From NCBI RefSeq assembly GCF_963676685.1, contig NC_092356.1, positions 19,145,750-19,209,749 of the forward strand: DNA of 64,000 bases, given 5' to 3'. Positions 23,401 to 33,963 of this stretch are shown in pieces. The notes under the pieces were generated by a model. It made no database searches. It was not told the DNA's origin and saw only the letters and a program-made list of their open reading frames with translations. Each line of letters begins with the position of its first letter. Positions within the stretch are counted from its first letter, which is position 1. Source of the stretch: Mytilus edulis (lineage: Eukaryota > Mollusca > Bivalvia > Mytilida > Mytilidae). Both the position numbers and the translations under genes were made by a program.

Positions 23401-24600
23401 TGTATGTATGTTCCTATACATCTCTATAAATATTGAACACCTTTTTTGCTAATTTTCTTTGATATCCGATTGAAACATTGCAGTCTATTCAAGGTTAGGA
23501 AATCTGGGTATTGGTGGTTCCAGAAGATTTTGGCAACATTCCAGATAATCTTTGTATTGAATACATAAATGTTAAGTTTGTTTGTTGAATTGGAAATTGA
23601 GCTATTTATGTATATATTGAAAAATGTTTCCAATCAGGGTTGTTACTTTTTCCATAATTTATAGATACTTTATCAATATCTGGGGGGATTACAGACAATA
23701 AATTAATGACTAGTTGAAGGTTGCATTTTTTATTTAATTTTGTATGTACTCTAAATGAAATAATTTCGGATGTTTTGGGTCTTTAAAACTGGGCTTTCAA
23801 TCTCCCCTTAAATGGTTTAATCTGGGAAATTAAGTTTTATATATAAGGGGAGATAACTCAGATAATTTAATTTTTTAAATATTGTCATTTTAGCTATCAA
23901 GGAAGTCATGGTCCACTTAGCAAACAATTAAACTCACCTTCTATTATCTTGGTACATACCTCAATATATGGTTGTAAATATCAAATATTTTAAGAGGTAT
24001 TTGGATGATTAAACGCTAAGTTGTCTTCTACTGTCTTAGATTGTAAATTACAGAAAAAAATATCTCTAGATCTAAATGTAATATGCAAATATTGAATCAG
24101 AAATGCAATATGTTTAAAAGTTCTTTCTTTAGAATGAAGAAAAAATATAAAATTTATTATTATAACTGTTTTTAACATTATAGAATGTTAATTGTTTAAT
24201 TTAAAAAAAAACTTTAATGGGAGATAACTCAGATATCTGTTTTTTTCTGTTTGAACCTACCACAATATATATAAAACTATTTTTGAATATCAATACATCT
24301 GTTATCCTTAACTTAACCCATAGGTGCCTTTGGGTAACTGTAGGCTGCCTTATATCCAACAAAGCTCATATACTAAAAGTGATTTTTTTCTGCTTGCTTA
24401 TATTAGGTTTTTAATGTGTACTATGTCTCATTTGGGTGTTTCTTTTATTTATTTACATATTTGTTTATTCAGTGCTTTTGATTATTTCTTTGTTATGTGC
24501 CTATTTATAAACTTTTACTGAACAGTTGATTTTTTAAGACATTTTGTCAGCATGAAATAACGTTAATCATGTTAAAAAGTGTTACAGTTACGACTTTTCT
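23401..24600. other. Gene-free stretch
   Basis: Two short segments, near 23840-23890 and 24200-24235, share GGGAGATAACTCAGATA. Nothing else was recognised. Confidence 0.5.
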
Positions 24601-25270
24601 ATTCAAATCTATGTAGGTGGGGAGAAGGGTTGTTCAATCAAAAGTTTTGTAGTGGGGAGCAAGGGCTATCCAACTAAAAGCAATGTAGTGGAGAGGAAGG
24701 ACTTTTCAATTAAAAGTGATGTTATTGGAAGCTATCACTGTGGATTCATTTATTTTTGTGGGTATCAATTTTCATGGATTGAGGAAAACCAGCATTTTAG
24801 TGGGTATTTGATTTCATGGTTTTGTCAATCTCTGCATATAAAGCCTACAGAAAAGGTGTATTTCGTTGAACATGTTGAACATTTGAATTCATGGTCCACC
24901 TGTACCCACGAAAACCACGAAAACTGGTATCCAACGAATAATAATGAATCCACAGTACATTAAAACAATGCAATGGTGAGGAAGGGCTATTCCATTTTAA
25001 GAAATGTAGTAGAGATGAATGGCTATATATTCCATTTAAAGCAATGTAGTGACCAGGCCTTGCGGTCATAAAACTTTTGAGTCTGTTATTTATACTTCCT
25101 GGAAAATCAACCAATCAAAATGCTGGATTTCAACATTTCGAGCATGATTTTTGTGCCCCGAGCACTGATCAAAGTTTTATGACTTCAACCCCTGGAAGTG
25201 CTATTTCATTAATAGCAATGTAGTGGAGAGCCAGGACTATTCCATTTAAATTGATGTAGGTGTGAAGTAA
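24601..25270. repeat. Degenerate tandem repeat with two insertions
   Basis: Units of about 45 bp reading roughly 'gtagtggggagcaagggctatccaactaaaagcaat' occur at 24615-24725, 24965-25055 and 25195-25265. They are split by a MITE at 24738-24957 and by a second inverted-end segment at about 25065-25195 (GGTCATAAAACTTTTGAG ... GATCAAAGTTTTATGAC). Confidence 0.6.
24738..24957. mobile_element. MITE with ACTGTGGATTCATT termini
   Basis: ACTGTGGATTCATTTATTTT at the left faces AATAATGAATCCACAGT at the right. The interior contains further inverted words (TGTGGGTATCAATTTTCATG versus GAAAACTGGTATCCAACGAA). It lies within a tandem array, so its insertion is easy to recognise. Confidence 0.65.
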
Positions 25271-26207
25271 GAGAAGTTTTATACTTTTACCTGTATTATG
25301 GACCATTTTATAAATGTTTATCACTTAATGTGAGCAAAAATACTCTCAGAAAGTATGTTGGATGTTGAAAGACTTTGAAAATCTCTTCATGTCTTTGCAC
25401 ATCCATTTTAATGACATCTATAAGACATGTCTTTATACCTCATATGCTTAAATATCCCTATGGAAATTTTGAAAGTTGGAAAAAGGTATGAATTATGTCA
25501 TGGGACCAAAATCTCATTTTCAGTTGTTTAGTTCAGTTTACAAATGAAGGTATATTCATTATTTATCATGCATGAGAGTTCATCAATATTTCAGAGGTTA
25601 GTTTGTTGGAAGAAGTCAGACTTATGCTATACTGTATGTCTGACCTCAATTCAATTTCATGCTTGAATGGTACTTGTATGTTGCTTTTTGCATGGCATAA
25701 TTAATTTCTGTCCCTATCAAACACATCCTCATTTTCAGTTCCATTGGAAATTCCTGCTTATCATTAATGTTGATATACTCTGCAAAAACTTTATATTATA
25801 AATACATTCTCATCCTAATTATATATAATTCTAATGCAATTATTTTGTATCAATGATTCTGTTTGAATGACAGTTATCATAAAATTCTCTATCTCCTTGT
25901 CTGTAACTAAGGAAGCCGACATTTTGAATTGCTGAATGTATTGACATGTAATTTCTACAATAATAAGCATAAAAACTCACATGTTGCACCTAAAAATTTT
26001 CTTTTTATCAAACTTTATTACATTCTTAAGCGACACAGAAGCCAGAAAACTCCTGGTGTTTATGTTTGACGCCGGAAGCATACCTATGACGTCACCTAGT
26101 GTAGGGTCCATAGAAGACAACATCTTTTTCGCGGAATTTTCTTAAATGAAGATTTTACACTGATATAATGATTGAAATTTAATTATGAACTTGTTTTGCA
26201 ATAGAAT
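25271..26207. other. Gene-free stretch
   Basis: No exon or repeat family was recognised. A segment around 26035-26110 (AAGCGACACAGAAGCCAG, 'gacgccggaagcatacctatgacgtcacc') is locally GC-richer but has no open frame of note. Confidence 0.45.
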
Positions 26208-26375
26208 AGAGATAACTGTATTGTATTTGAAGCTTTAAGGACGGCCATCGGTAGTTTTACTGTCGCAAATACCCGTTTACCTGTCTCCGCTCCGTGTCGC
26301 CAGGTAAACTAAATTTGCGACAGTAAAACTACCGATGGACGTCCTTAAAGCTTCAAGTACAATACAGTTATCTCT
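26208..26375. repeat. Near-perfect 168-bp palindrome (arms about 75 bp, loop 17)
   Basis: The left arm 26208-26283 (AGAGATAACTGTATTGTA ... GTTTACCTG) is repeated inverted at 26301-26375 with only a handful of mismatches. The 17-base loop is GC-rich (TCTCCGCTCCGTGTCGC). The arms hold GAAGCTTTAAGGACG and CATCGGTAGTTTTACTGTCG. No flanking target duplication is evident. Confidence 0.85.
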
Positions 26376-26461
26376 TAAAAAGCCCTGAAATATTTGTCAC
26401 TGTGTTGAGCAAGCAGCAATCAATCAATCACCTCAGTTGTCAAAGTTTTTATTTGTCTAAA

Positions 26462-26825
26462 AATAAGGAGATGTAGTATTATTATCAATGAGACAATTGT
26501 TAACCAGATTTCAAATGAGGTAAATGTAAGCAAGTATAGCAATAGGCAACCATACAGCCTACAACAATGAGAAAAACTCTTATGACAAACTGCCTACAAC
26601 AATGAGAAAAACCCTTATGACAAACTGCCTACAACAATGAGAAAAACCCTTATGACAAACTGCCTACAACAATGAGAAAAACTCTTATGACAAACTGCCT
26701 ACAACAATGAGAAAAACCCTTATGACAAACTGCCTACAACAATGAGAAAAACCCTTATGACAAACTGCCTACAACAATGAGAAAAACCCTTATGACAAAC
26801 TCAACCAACTACTAATGTACAGTCT
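26462..26825 (+). repeat. Family A repeat with internal 35-bp tandem expansion
   Basis: The outer parts follow family A. From 26581 to 26790 a 35-bp unit (TATGACAAACTGCCTACAAC + AATGAGAAAAACCCT) is repeated six times almost without change, with partial units on both sides. The unit comes from the family's own 'cctacaacaatgag' segment. Confidence 0.85.
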
Positions 26826-26938
26826 CCTTGGTATGAAACTGTGTGTGATAGGCATACATCATATGGTGTAACACTTCCTACAAGATTACATGAAAATTTT
26901 GATCTTTACCCGGAGTTTTTAGAAATTTTGACTTTTTG

Positions 26939-27219
26939 TTAAGGTGGTACCCAACACTTTCACTAAATTTAATTTGGCTCGTTTAATTTTCATAAAATTT
27001 TGTCGAAGTATTTACTTTGACCCTTTAACAAAAATATAAAAATTTCAGAAATTTTGAACCAACCGTTTTGTCAGAAAAATTACACTGGTTATATAGCAAT
27101 TTTACAAACACCAATTTTGATCATTGAGAAGCTTAATATTCCTTTTACAACACAACGTGATTAAAACGTTTAGTTGACTTTACAGAGTTACCTCCCTGTA
27201 GTGTTAGGTACCACCTTAA
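26939..27219. mobile_element. TTAA-flanked MITE, family F (copy 2)
   Basis: TTAAGGTGGTACCCAACACT ... AGTGTTAGGTACCACCTTAA, 281 bp, the same length and high similarity to the copy at 16430-16710. Confidence 0.8.
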
Positions 27220-29220
27220 GTATTCAAGTATTACAACCTAGTGTTCCCATTTGGTTATGATTTGTTGTATAATATTCCATTTGTTTATGTTTCATTGTAT
27301 ATTTTGCTATTTGTTTTTAGTTTCATTGTTTATTTTGTTGTTATAAAATCTTCTACATGAATAAGAAATAAAACCTTTTTTTTTTTTTGTATGAAGTGGA
27401 CTGGAAAGAACTATTTTTTTTACATCTCTCTGTTTAAACATATATCTTTTGTTAAAAGTGTTTTGTTTGTCTGATTTTTTTCCCATAATGAAAAAAAAAT
27501 GTAATAAGCAAGTTGAATTTAGCATGATGAGCAAACAATGTATTTGTTAGCACTGTTTAAATCTTCTATATTGCTTAAAAAACTAAGGAATTTTTCAGTG
27601 TAATTAAACTTTGTTTATTGACTGTTTAACAAAATCTATTTTTATAAATAATATTTTTATATACATACTTTGTACAATCTAATAAATGCTTATAACAAAC
27701 ATTAGAATTGTCTTGTCTTGACAGAGTCAAAAAGCAAGACAAAGCTAAGGATGCTGTTTACAACAGCGACAAAATCCTCTGTGTCAACAATTTGTTGAAG
27801 TTGGTGCTTCGGTCAGTTCAAGTGGAACCAATTATGATAAATCATAGATATTTAGTATGCAGTTTTTTGTGTAATCATTTCCATGAAGATTGATTGTCCA
27901 TGCCCATCATTCAGGGTCTATTGATTTTGGAACTTTTGCATAGTTTACAAATTACAGTTTTGGATAATGTCAGCAGTTTAATGAGAACCACTTATGATGA
28001 ATCAATGATATTTTGTATGCAGTTTTATAAGCATTGGAACATTTAATTCTCATGTAGATTAATCGGCTTTGTACATTCAGTCATGGTTCTTTGAATTCAA
28101 CATTTGTACTCTACTATCAAAATAGTATCAGTTTTAATGTGAAAGGTCTTTTCTTAATTTACTAAACTCAATAGGCATCATTGGCGGATCCAGGGGGTTC
28201 TGGGGGTTGTAACCCTCTTTTTTTGGATGACCATGGGGACATATGACTGGAACCCCCTCCTGGGTTGGGAAGACCCCCTCCTCTCTCTCTCTCTTTTAAA
28301 AATGACTGGATCCATTACTGAGCATAACTTTGGTTAAGTTTGACTAATTTGCATTTTTACAAAAAAAAGCATTGAAAGTTAATATTCCTTAATATGAAGC
28401 TCACGGGATAACATGTAGTCCAGCCCTGGCCTCAGTGACTCTTGTTTTTGTTGTTTTTTTGTCACTAGGATATCATGAAAACTAAAATTCTGTCTCCTTT
28501 TATTGGAAACCCTACTGTTTTAAAGTGTTGATTGAATCTTACAATTTTTGAAGGTCAGATGACCATACAACAAAGATGTTAAAACTATGGAGTATGTAAT
28601 TCAATTTTTGTAAAAAAAAAAAAAATTCCAGAGAATTTCATTATTGCAAATTCAAATTTTTCACTCCTAGAAGCTACATCACAAAGAGCACTATATTGTT
28701 CTTAAATTGTCCAAATTTAATCTAATCTTTCCCTCTTAAATTCACTATATATTTATGTGAACTGGCTCTTCTTTGAACTACGGCATCACATATTGTATTA
28801 TAATAAACAAAATGTAAAATATCAAGAAGACATAAATTACACTGCAATTGCAGTTGTCAGAGGTCAACCATTTGAATATCTGCAATGGGAAATGTTTGTA
28901 TAAGAATATTCTTGCCTAAACTAAGAAGTAACAAAAAATTCTTGCATTAGACAGAACGAAAATGAATCGTCTGACCAAATAAAATGCATGAACTAGTTGT
29001 GTACAAAATTGAATATAGAATTTGTATGAGAGTCTCTGTTGTCGGACTTCGTCAAAAGCTTTGGCAAAGTTTCAAAATGACCATGTTGTGTAGTGTTTTG
29101 TCCAAATTTGAAGCAAGTTCTTACATAGAGACTGTAGATATGTCTTCTAGGATTTGGAATATATGATGATGTGTCTGATATCTTATAATGAATTAGTATT
29201 TTCTATAGATAGGCAATTAC
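27220..29220. other. Gene-free stretch with one low-complexity repeat
   Basis: About 28165-28315 is a repeat starting ATTGGCGGATCCAGGGGGTT and ending AATGACTGGATCCATTACTG (imperfect inverted ends), with a CCCCCTCC-rich and (CT)n middle. The rest is AT-rich with no supported exon. Confidence 0.5.
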
Positions 29221-29280
29221 GTAGTATCCTCAATGCTCTTCAAATTTGTACTTGTTTGGTTTTATAAATATTTTGATATG

Positions 29281-29327
29281 AGCGTCACTGATGAGTCATA
29301 TGTAGACGAAACGCGCGTCTGGCGTAC
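29281..29327 (+). ncRNA. Type I hammerhead ribozyme, copy 1
   Basis: The core CUGAUGA (29288-29294), GAAA (29308-29311) and cleavage triplet GUC (ending 29319) are intact. Stem I pairs GCGUCA with UGGCGU, including two G-U pairs. Stem II is GUC/GAC with a 7-base loop; the fourth pair is A-A here, so it is one pair shorter than in copy 2. Stem III is ACGCGCGU, self-complementary but too short for a stable hairpin. Predicted cut is between C29319 and U29320. Confidence 0.8.
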
Positions 29328-29640
29328 TAAATTATAATCCTGGTACCTTTGATAACCATTTACACCACTGGGTCGATGCCACTGCTGGTGGACGTTTCGT
29401 CCCCGAGGGTATCACCAGCCTAGTAGTCAACACTTCGGTGTTGACATTAATATCAATATTATAATGTGGTCATTTTTATAAATTTCCTGTTTACAAAACT
29501 TTGAATTTTTCGAAAAACTAAGGATTTTCTTATCCCAGGCATAGATTACCTTAGCCGTATTTGGCACAACTTTTTGGAATTTTGGATCCTCAATGCTCTT
29601 CCACTTTGTACTTGTTTGGCTTTATAAATATTTTGATATG

Positions 29641-29687
29641 AGCGTCACTGATGAGTCTTATGTAGACGAAACGCGCGTCTGGCGTAC
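29641..29687 (+). ncRNA. Type I hammerhead ribozyme, copy 2
   Basis: The core CUGAUGA is at 29648-29654. Stem II is GUCU-UAUGU-AGAC (four pairs, 29655-29667), followed by GAAA (29668-29671). The palindromic stem III ACGCGCGU is at 29671-29678 and the cut site follows C29679. Stem I pairs 29642-29647 with 29680-29685. All core nucleotides required for hammerhead catalysis are present. The palindromic stem III suggests the active form is a dimer or concatemer. Confidence 0.85.
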
Positions 29688-29724
29688 TAAATTATAATCC
29701 TGGTACCTTTGATAACTAATTAAA

Positions 29725-30900
29725 GATAAAGACATGTGGTATGATTGCAAATGAGACAACTATCCACAAGAATTGAATGTGGGATGAAAAGTAGCTATTT
29801 TAACAACATGTTTTGGTATGAAATGCAACATAAGATTTACAACTGATGCAAGGGAGGGAGTCTCAGCTATTACGCTGTATTTTTTTGCATATGATATATA
29901 GCGCGACGTTTGAATGTTTCCAGTCAGATGGTATACAGCCAGTTGTAATTGATTTCTGGAATAGGTTGATACTGTTATGTTTTGAAGTTATTCATAAGTA
30001 TTATGCTATTGATGTTCAGTGTCTGGGACCACTGAGTTTGCAGGATTGATGTGTAAATTTTTATGTATGCCAGCTGTAGCAATAGGAAATGTTAAATATG
30101 AACGGGGACACCCTGTTGGGCCAAAAATACATTTGAATTATTTAATGTTACCTTCCTACACACCTGAAAAGCATCCCAGCTACCCCCCCCCCCCCCCCCC
30201 CTTCCCCCCCAAAAAAAAAATGTCACAAATATCATTTCTCTTTTTTTTTTTTTTACCTGCTTTAACACCCTATTTTCGTCTTACGCATATAATTTATGTT
30301 TATGGCCAAAAATAGAGGGGGGGAAACACTTCTAGACATGGGTTGGTAACATCAAACAAAGAATTTTTTAAGGTTTCCTTATCAGACATACCATAGATAT
30401 ACTATTTCCGAATCATTGGCGAGAACGGGTTTAAAAAAAATGGTGGCTTAATATTCCTTAGAATTAGTTACCAATTGACCTTTTGAGAGTTGCAACTTTT
30501 CTGCTTTGAGTTTTAATCGATTTTTTAAAGAAGAGTTTCCTTTCCTTGGTTTTTGTTTCTTTGCCGTATTTTTTTGTTTTGAAATAAGACATTTCCCTTT
30601 ATTCTTACCACTTACCAGAACAAAACCTACACACTCACTGTGTAAAACACTACTACATCAGGGGTGTTTGCTGTGTTTGACACGGGTTGGCGGTTTCAAA
30701 GCGAAGAAAAAATTATCATGGAAAAAATTAGTTTTATATTTTATTAAGTATATTAGCACCATGTAATATTTTACACGGAAGGTACTGATCCATAATTATT
30801 ACCATCAAGGAAAAGCAGACGTCCCAAGTCTCTCATTGAACTTTTCCGTTTTGAAGATTTCTAAAATGCGATTTTCAGACTAAAAACTACTTAATTATGA
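29725..30900. other. Gene-free stretch with repeat scraps and homopolymers
   Basis: A 50-bp scrap of family A lies at 29725-29775. A C-run of about 20 followed by CCCCCCAAAAAAAAAA lies at 30185-30220, with a T-run at 30240-30254. Short ORFs here are low-complexity artefacts. Confidence 0.5.
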
Positions 30901-30973
30901 TTTTGAATGGGTTTACACTAGTAATTGTTGGGACCCTTTATAGCTTGCTGTTCGGTGTGAGCCAAAGCTTATG

Positions 30974-31186
30974 ACAAAGGATACTACAGATACAGTTAAG
31001 TCGGCCTCATATCGTGACTTACATCTAGAAATTGACAATAAAGGTCGGTTGAAAACAAAACTTTACGACAAAAGAGATAATTTCAGCTTTCCAATTGTGA
31101 ACTTTCCATTTCTAAGTAGCAATATTCCAGCAGCACCTGCATACGGGGTATATATCTCCCAATTGATACGATATTCCCGTGCTTGC
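30974..31186 (+). pseudogene. Reverse-transcriptase C-terminal scrap, possibly Penelope-like
   Basis: The open frame encodes DTTDTVKSASYRDLHLEIDN, then LKTKLYDKRDNFSFPIVNFPF and AYGVYISQLIRYSRAC, about 71 residues. The pattern 'YLDL.I......T.LY.K' is that seen after the palm domain of Penelope-like and related reverse transcriptases. The rest of the polymerase is absent on both sides: upstream the sequence switches to a family A-variant tail (about 30905-30970), and downstream to a tandem repeat. I recognise the peptide as a frequent bivalve retroelement sequence but assign the class with caution. Confidence 0.55.
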
Positions 31187-31199
31187 ATTTCCTATATAT

Positions 31200-32245
31200 A
31201 TCATGATTTGAGTCGAGCCTGCAACTTTTGTTGCAGAAAGCTCGACATAGGGATAGTGATCCGGCGGCGGCGGCGGCGGCGTTAGCTCACTTCTTAAAAG
31301 CTAAATACATTTTAGAAGGTGGAAGACCTGGATGCTTCATACTTTGTATATAGATGCTTCATGTTATGAAGTTTCTGTCAGTCACATGTCCAATGTCCTT
31401 GACCTCATTTTCATGGTTCAATGACCACTTGAAAAAAAAGTTCAAATTTTTTGTAATGTTGAATTCTCTCTTATTGTTAGTAATAAGATAACTATATGTG
31501 ATATGTGCGTACCTTTGTAAGGTCCTCATGTCTGTCAGACAGTTTTCACTTGACCTCGACCTCATTTCATGGATCAGTGAACAAGGTTAAGTTTTGGTGG
31601 TCAAGTTCATATCTCAGATACTATAAGCAATAGGGCTAGTATATTCGGTGTATGGAAGGACTGTAAGGTGTACATGTCCAACTGGCAGGTGTCATCTGAC
31701 CTTGACCTCATTTTCATGGTTCAGTGGTTATAGTTAAATTTTTGTGTTTTGGTCTGTTTTTCTCATACTATATGCAATAGGTCTACTATATTTGTTGTAT
31801 GGAATGATTGTAAGGTGTACATGTCTAGCGGGCAGATGTCATGTGATCTCATTTTCATGGTTCAGTGGTCAAAGTTAAGTTTTTGAGTTTTGGTCTTTTT
31901 ATCTAATACTATATGCCATATAGGTCAACTATATTTGGTGTATGGAAATATTTTATGATCTTCATGTCATTCGCGCAGGTTTTATTTGACCGTGACCTCA
32001 TTTTCACAGTTCATTGCACAGTGTTAAATTTTTGCGATTTGGTCTATTTTTCTTAAACTATAAGTAATGGGTCAACTATATAATATGTTGTATAGAAGCA
32101 TTGTTAACTGTACATGTCTGCCTGGCATGGTTCATCTGACCTTGACCTCATTTTCAAGGTTCATTGGTCTTTGTTTAGATATCTTGGTTAATGTTAAGTT
32201 TATGTGACAGTTGTAATAAAGCTTAGCTTTATACTTAGGACTATC
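31200..32245 (+). repeat. Long degenerate tandem repeat ('tgacctcattttcatggttcagtgg')
   Basis: It opens with a hairpin (CGAGC-CTGCAAC-TTTT-GTTGCAG-AAA-GCTCG, 31213-31244) and six to seven GGC triplets (31262-31280). About seven units of 100-150 bp follow, each containing 'gacctcattttcatggttca' and 'tactatatgcaataggtctac'. The last unit ends near TGTGACAGTTGTAATAAAGC. Confidence 0.7.
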
Positions 32246-32274
32246 AACATAATATCAAGATCACCGCTAGTTTT

Positions 32275-32395
32275 TTGGTGGGGTTCGTGTTGTTTATTCT
32301 TTGGTTTTCTATGTTGTGTCATGTGTGCTGTTGTTTGTTTGTTTTAGATTTATGAGTTTGACTGTCCATTTGGTATCTTTCGTCCCTCTTTTATT
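32275..32395 (-). repeat. Mussel repeat family C fragment
   Basis: GGTGGGGTTCGTGTTGTTTA ... GACTGTCCATTTGGTATCTT is the reverse complement of part of family C (full copies at 37584 and, reversed, at 56380). Confidence 0.6.
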
Positions 32396-32655
32396 TTGAA
32401 TAGACACTCTTGCTCTGATATTACAAAGTTGAAATATAACATAATTTGGTATCATATGAACTATATTTTTTGTTTGTTTGTTCCTTTCTTTCATCATGGG
32501 CAAGAATGAATGCATCCCTTTCTTTTGCATGTACATGTATCTATTACCTAGTTTTTGCAGAGAAAATAATTTCCAAATTATCCTATAAAAATCGCCGGTC
32601 CAGTGGAAGTCGACTTTTTATATTTAATTTAAACTTATTAATCAATTAGGAAAAC

Positions 32656-33963
32656 ATGTTTAATGAGCAGCTGGGTGTTGGTGTTAGGCAGGGTGAAAAT
32701 TTATCACCGTTTTTGTTTTTTGTGTTTTTGAATGATTTAGAAAACTTTTTTGTGGAAAATGATGTAAAAGATTTGGAATATATTTCTAAAAACTGTGAAC
32801 AATTGTTACAAGTGTTAGTTATAATCTTTGTAATTTTGTACGCAGATGACACTGTTATTATGTCAGATAGTAAGGAAGAACTACAACATGCACTCGATGT
32901 TTTTGAACAATATTGTAACATATGGAAACTCCAAGTTAATATAGATAAAACAAAAATTATTGTGTTTAGTAAAAAAAAGGAACGAGACAACTTTGATTTT
33001 CATGTATATGGTAATGCTACAGAAGTTGCAGATTCTTACAATCATTTAGGAATAACTTTTAATTATAACGGTAATTTTTGTACTGCTAGAAAAAGGATTT
33101 TTAATCAAGCACAAAAAGCAATGTTTGCTCTCTACAGGAAGATAAAACATATATCATTGCCTATTGATATTCAGTTACAACTCTTCGATGCTGTAATCGC
33201 ACCTATATTATTATATTCATCAGAGGTTTGGGGGTTTGAAAATAAACAGAATATTGAGAAAATGTATTTGCAGTTCTGTAAAAATATTCTTGGTGTTCGG
33301 AATAGTACACCAAATTTTATTGTTTACGGGGAATTAGGTCGAGTTCCGTTAGATATCTCTATAAAACTTAGGATGGCATCATTTTGGTGCAGAACTATTA
33401 AAACAGAGAGCAAACTGTCAAATATCCTTCAAAGACTTATGATTAAACTACATGAATCTAATCCTACCAAATTTAAATGGATTCAATATGTAAAATCTAT
33501 ATTTGATGATACAGGTCTTAGTTTTATATGGAACGATCAATTAGTTGTAAATATTGATTGGTTAAAAAGTATGGTTAAACAGCGATTAACATATCAGTAC
33601 TATCAGCATTGGTTTTCGCAGATACATAATGCATCTAGGGGTGAATTCTATTCTTTATTCAAACTCGAGTTTGGTTTAGAACCGTATCTATTGCGATTAT
33701 TACCCAAGGACAGATATTACATATCTAAACTTCGATGCTCGAATTTGAAGTTACCTATTGAGACGGGTAGATGGGCGGGGTTCGCGAGGGAAAATAGAAT
33801 ATGTACATTATGTAATGAGGGAATAGGGGATGAGTTTCATATATTGTTTACCTGTAAAAATGCTGATGTTTCTGCTCTTAGATCAAAGTTTATACCAATT
33901 AATTACTATGTAATGAATCCAAGCAAGAACAAATTCACTGGCTTGTTAATTGTCTATATGTAA
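32656..33963 (+). CDS. Non-LTR retrotransposon (LINE) reverse transcriptase, 5'-truncated, 435 aa open
   Basis: The frame begins inside the palm domain with GVRQGENLSPFLF and contains the polymerase active-site box YADD (residues 62-65). It continues with the thumb and a C-terminal CCHC knuckle, CTLCNEGIGDEFHILFTC (C383, C386, H395, C400), typical of animal LINE ORF2 proteins. The fingers, earlier palm motifs and the endonuclease are missing, and a stop codon lies two codons before the first Met, so this is a 5'-truncated copy and the Met is not a real start. The frame also appears to shift near the end: after the stop at 33963 another frame continues LVNCLYVTYKFKGNYQFSLRK. It is inferred to be inactive but fairly young, since about 430 codons remain open. 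Confidence 0.9.
   Translation: MFNEQLGVGVRQGENLSPFLFFVFLNDLENFFVENDVKDLEYISKNCEQLLQVLVIIFVILYADDTVIMSDSKEELQHALDVFEQYCNIWKLQVNIDKTKIIVFSKKKERDNFDFHVYGNATEVADSYNHLGITFNYNGNFCTARKRIFNQAQKAMFALYRKIKHISLPIDIQLQLFDAVIAPILLYSSEVWGFENKQNIEKMYLQFCKNILGVRNSTPNFIVYGELGRVPLDISIKLRMASFWCRTIKTESKLSNILQRLMIKLHESNPTKFKWIQYVKSIFDDTGLSFIWNDQLVVNIDWLKSMVKQRLTYQYYQHWFSQIHNASRGEFYSLFKLEFGLEPYLLRLLPKDRYYISKLRCSNLKLPIETGRWAGFARENRICTLCNEGIGDEFHILFTCKNADVSALRSKFIPINYYVMNPSKNKFTGLLIVYM

Larger units (their letters stand above)
29224..29716 (+). mobile_element. Hammerhead retrozyme-like element, tandem 360-bp repeat (about 1.4 units)
   Basis: Two near-identical segments, 29224-29356 and 29584-29716, lie exactly 360 bp apart, each containing a hammerhead ribozyme. 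If both cut, the released RNA is 29320-29679, 360 nt. That monomer is rich in secondary structure: GTCAACAC-TTCG-GTGTTGAC at 29426-29445 is a perfect 8-bp stem with a cUUCGg tetraloop, and GCTGGTG ... CACCAGC (29384-29419) encloses GGACG-TTT-CGTCC. There is no ORF. This matches the known architecture of small metazoan retrozymes: non-autonomous, tandem hammerheads, circular RNA intermediate. The mobilising reverse transcriptase is unknown. Confidence 0.8.

Noticed and set aside
26581-26790. Regular 35-bp repeats as a CRISPR array
   Set aside because: Units are contiguous without spacers and derive from the surrounding eukaryotic repeat.
32646-32990. 114-codon minus-strand ORF
   Set aside because: Antisense shadow of the LINE reverse transcriptase.
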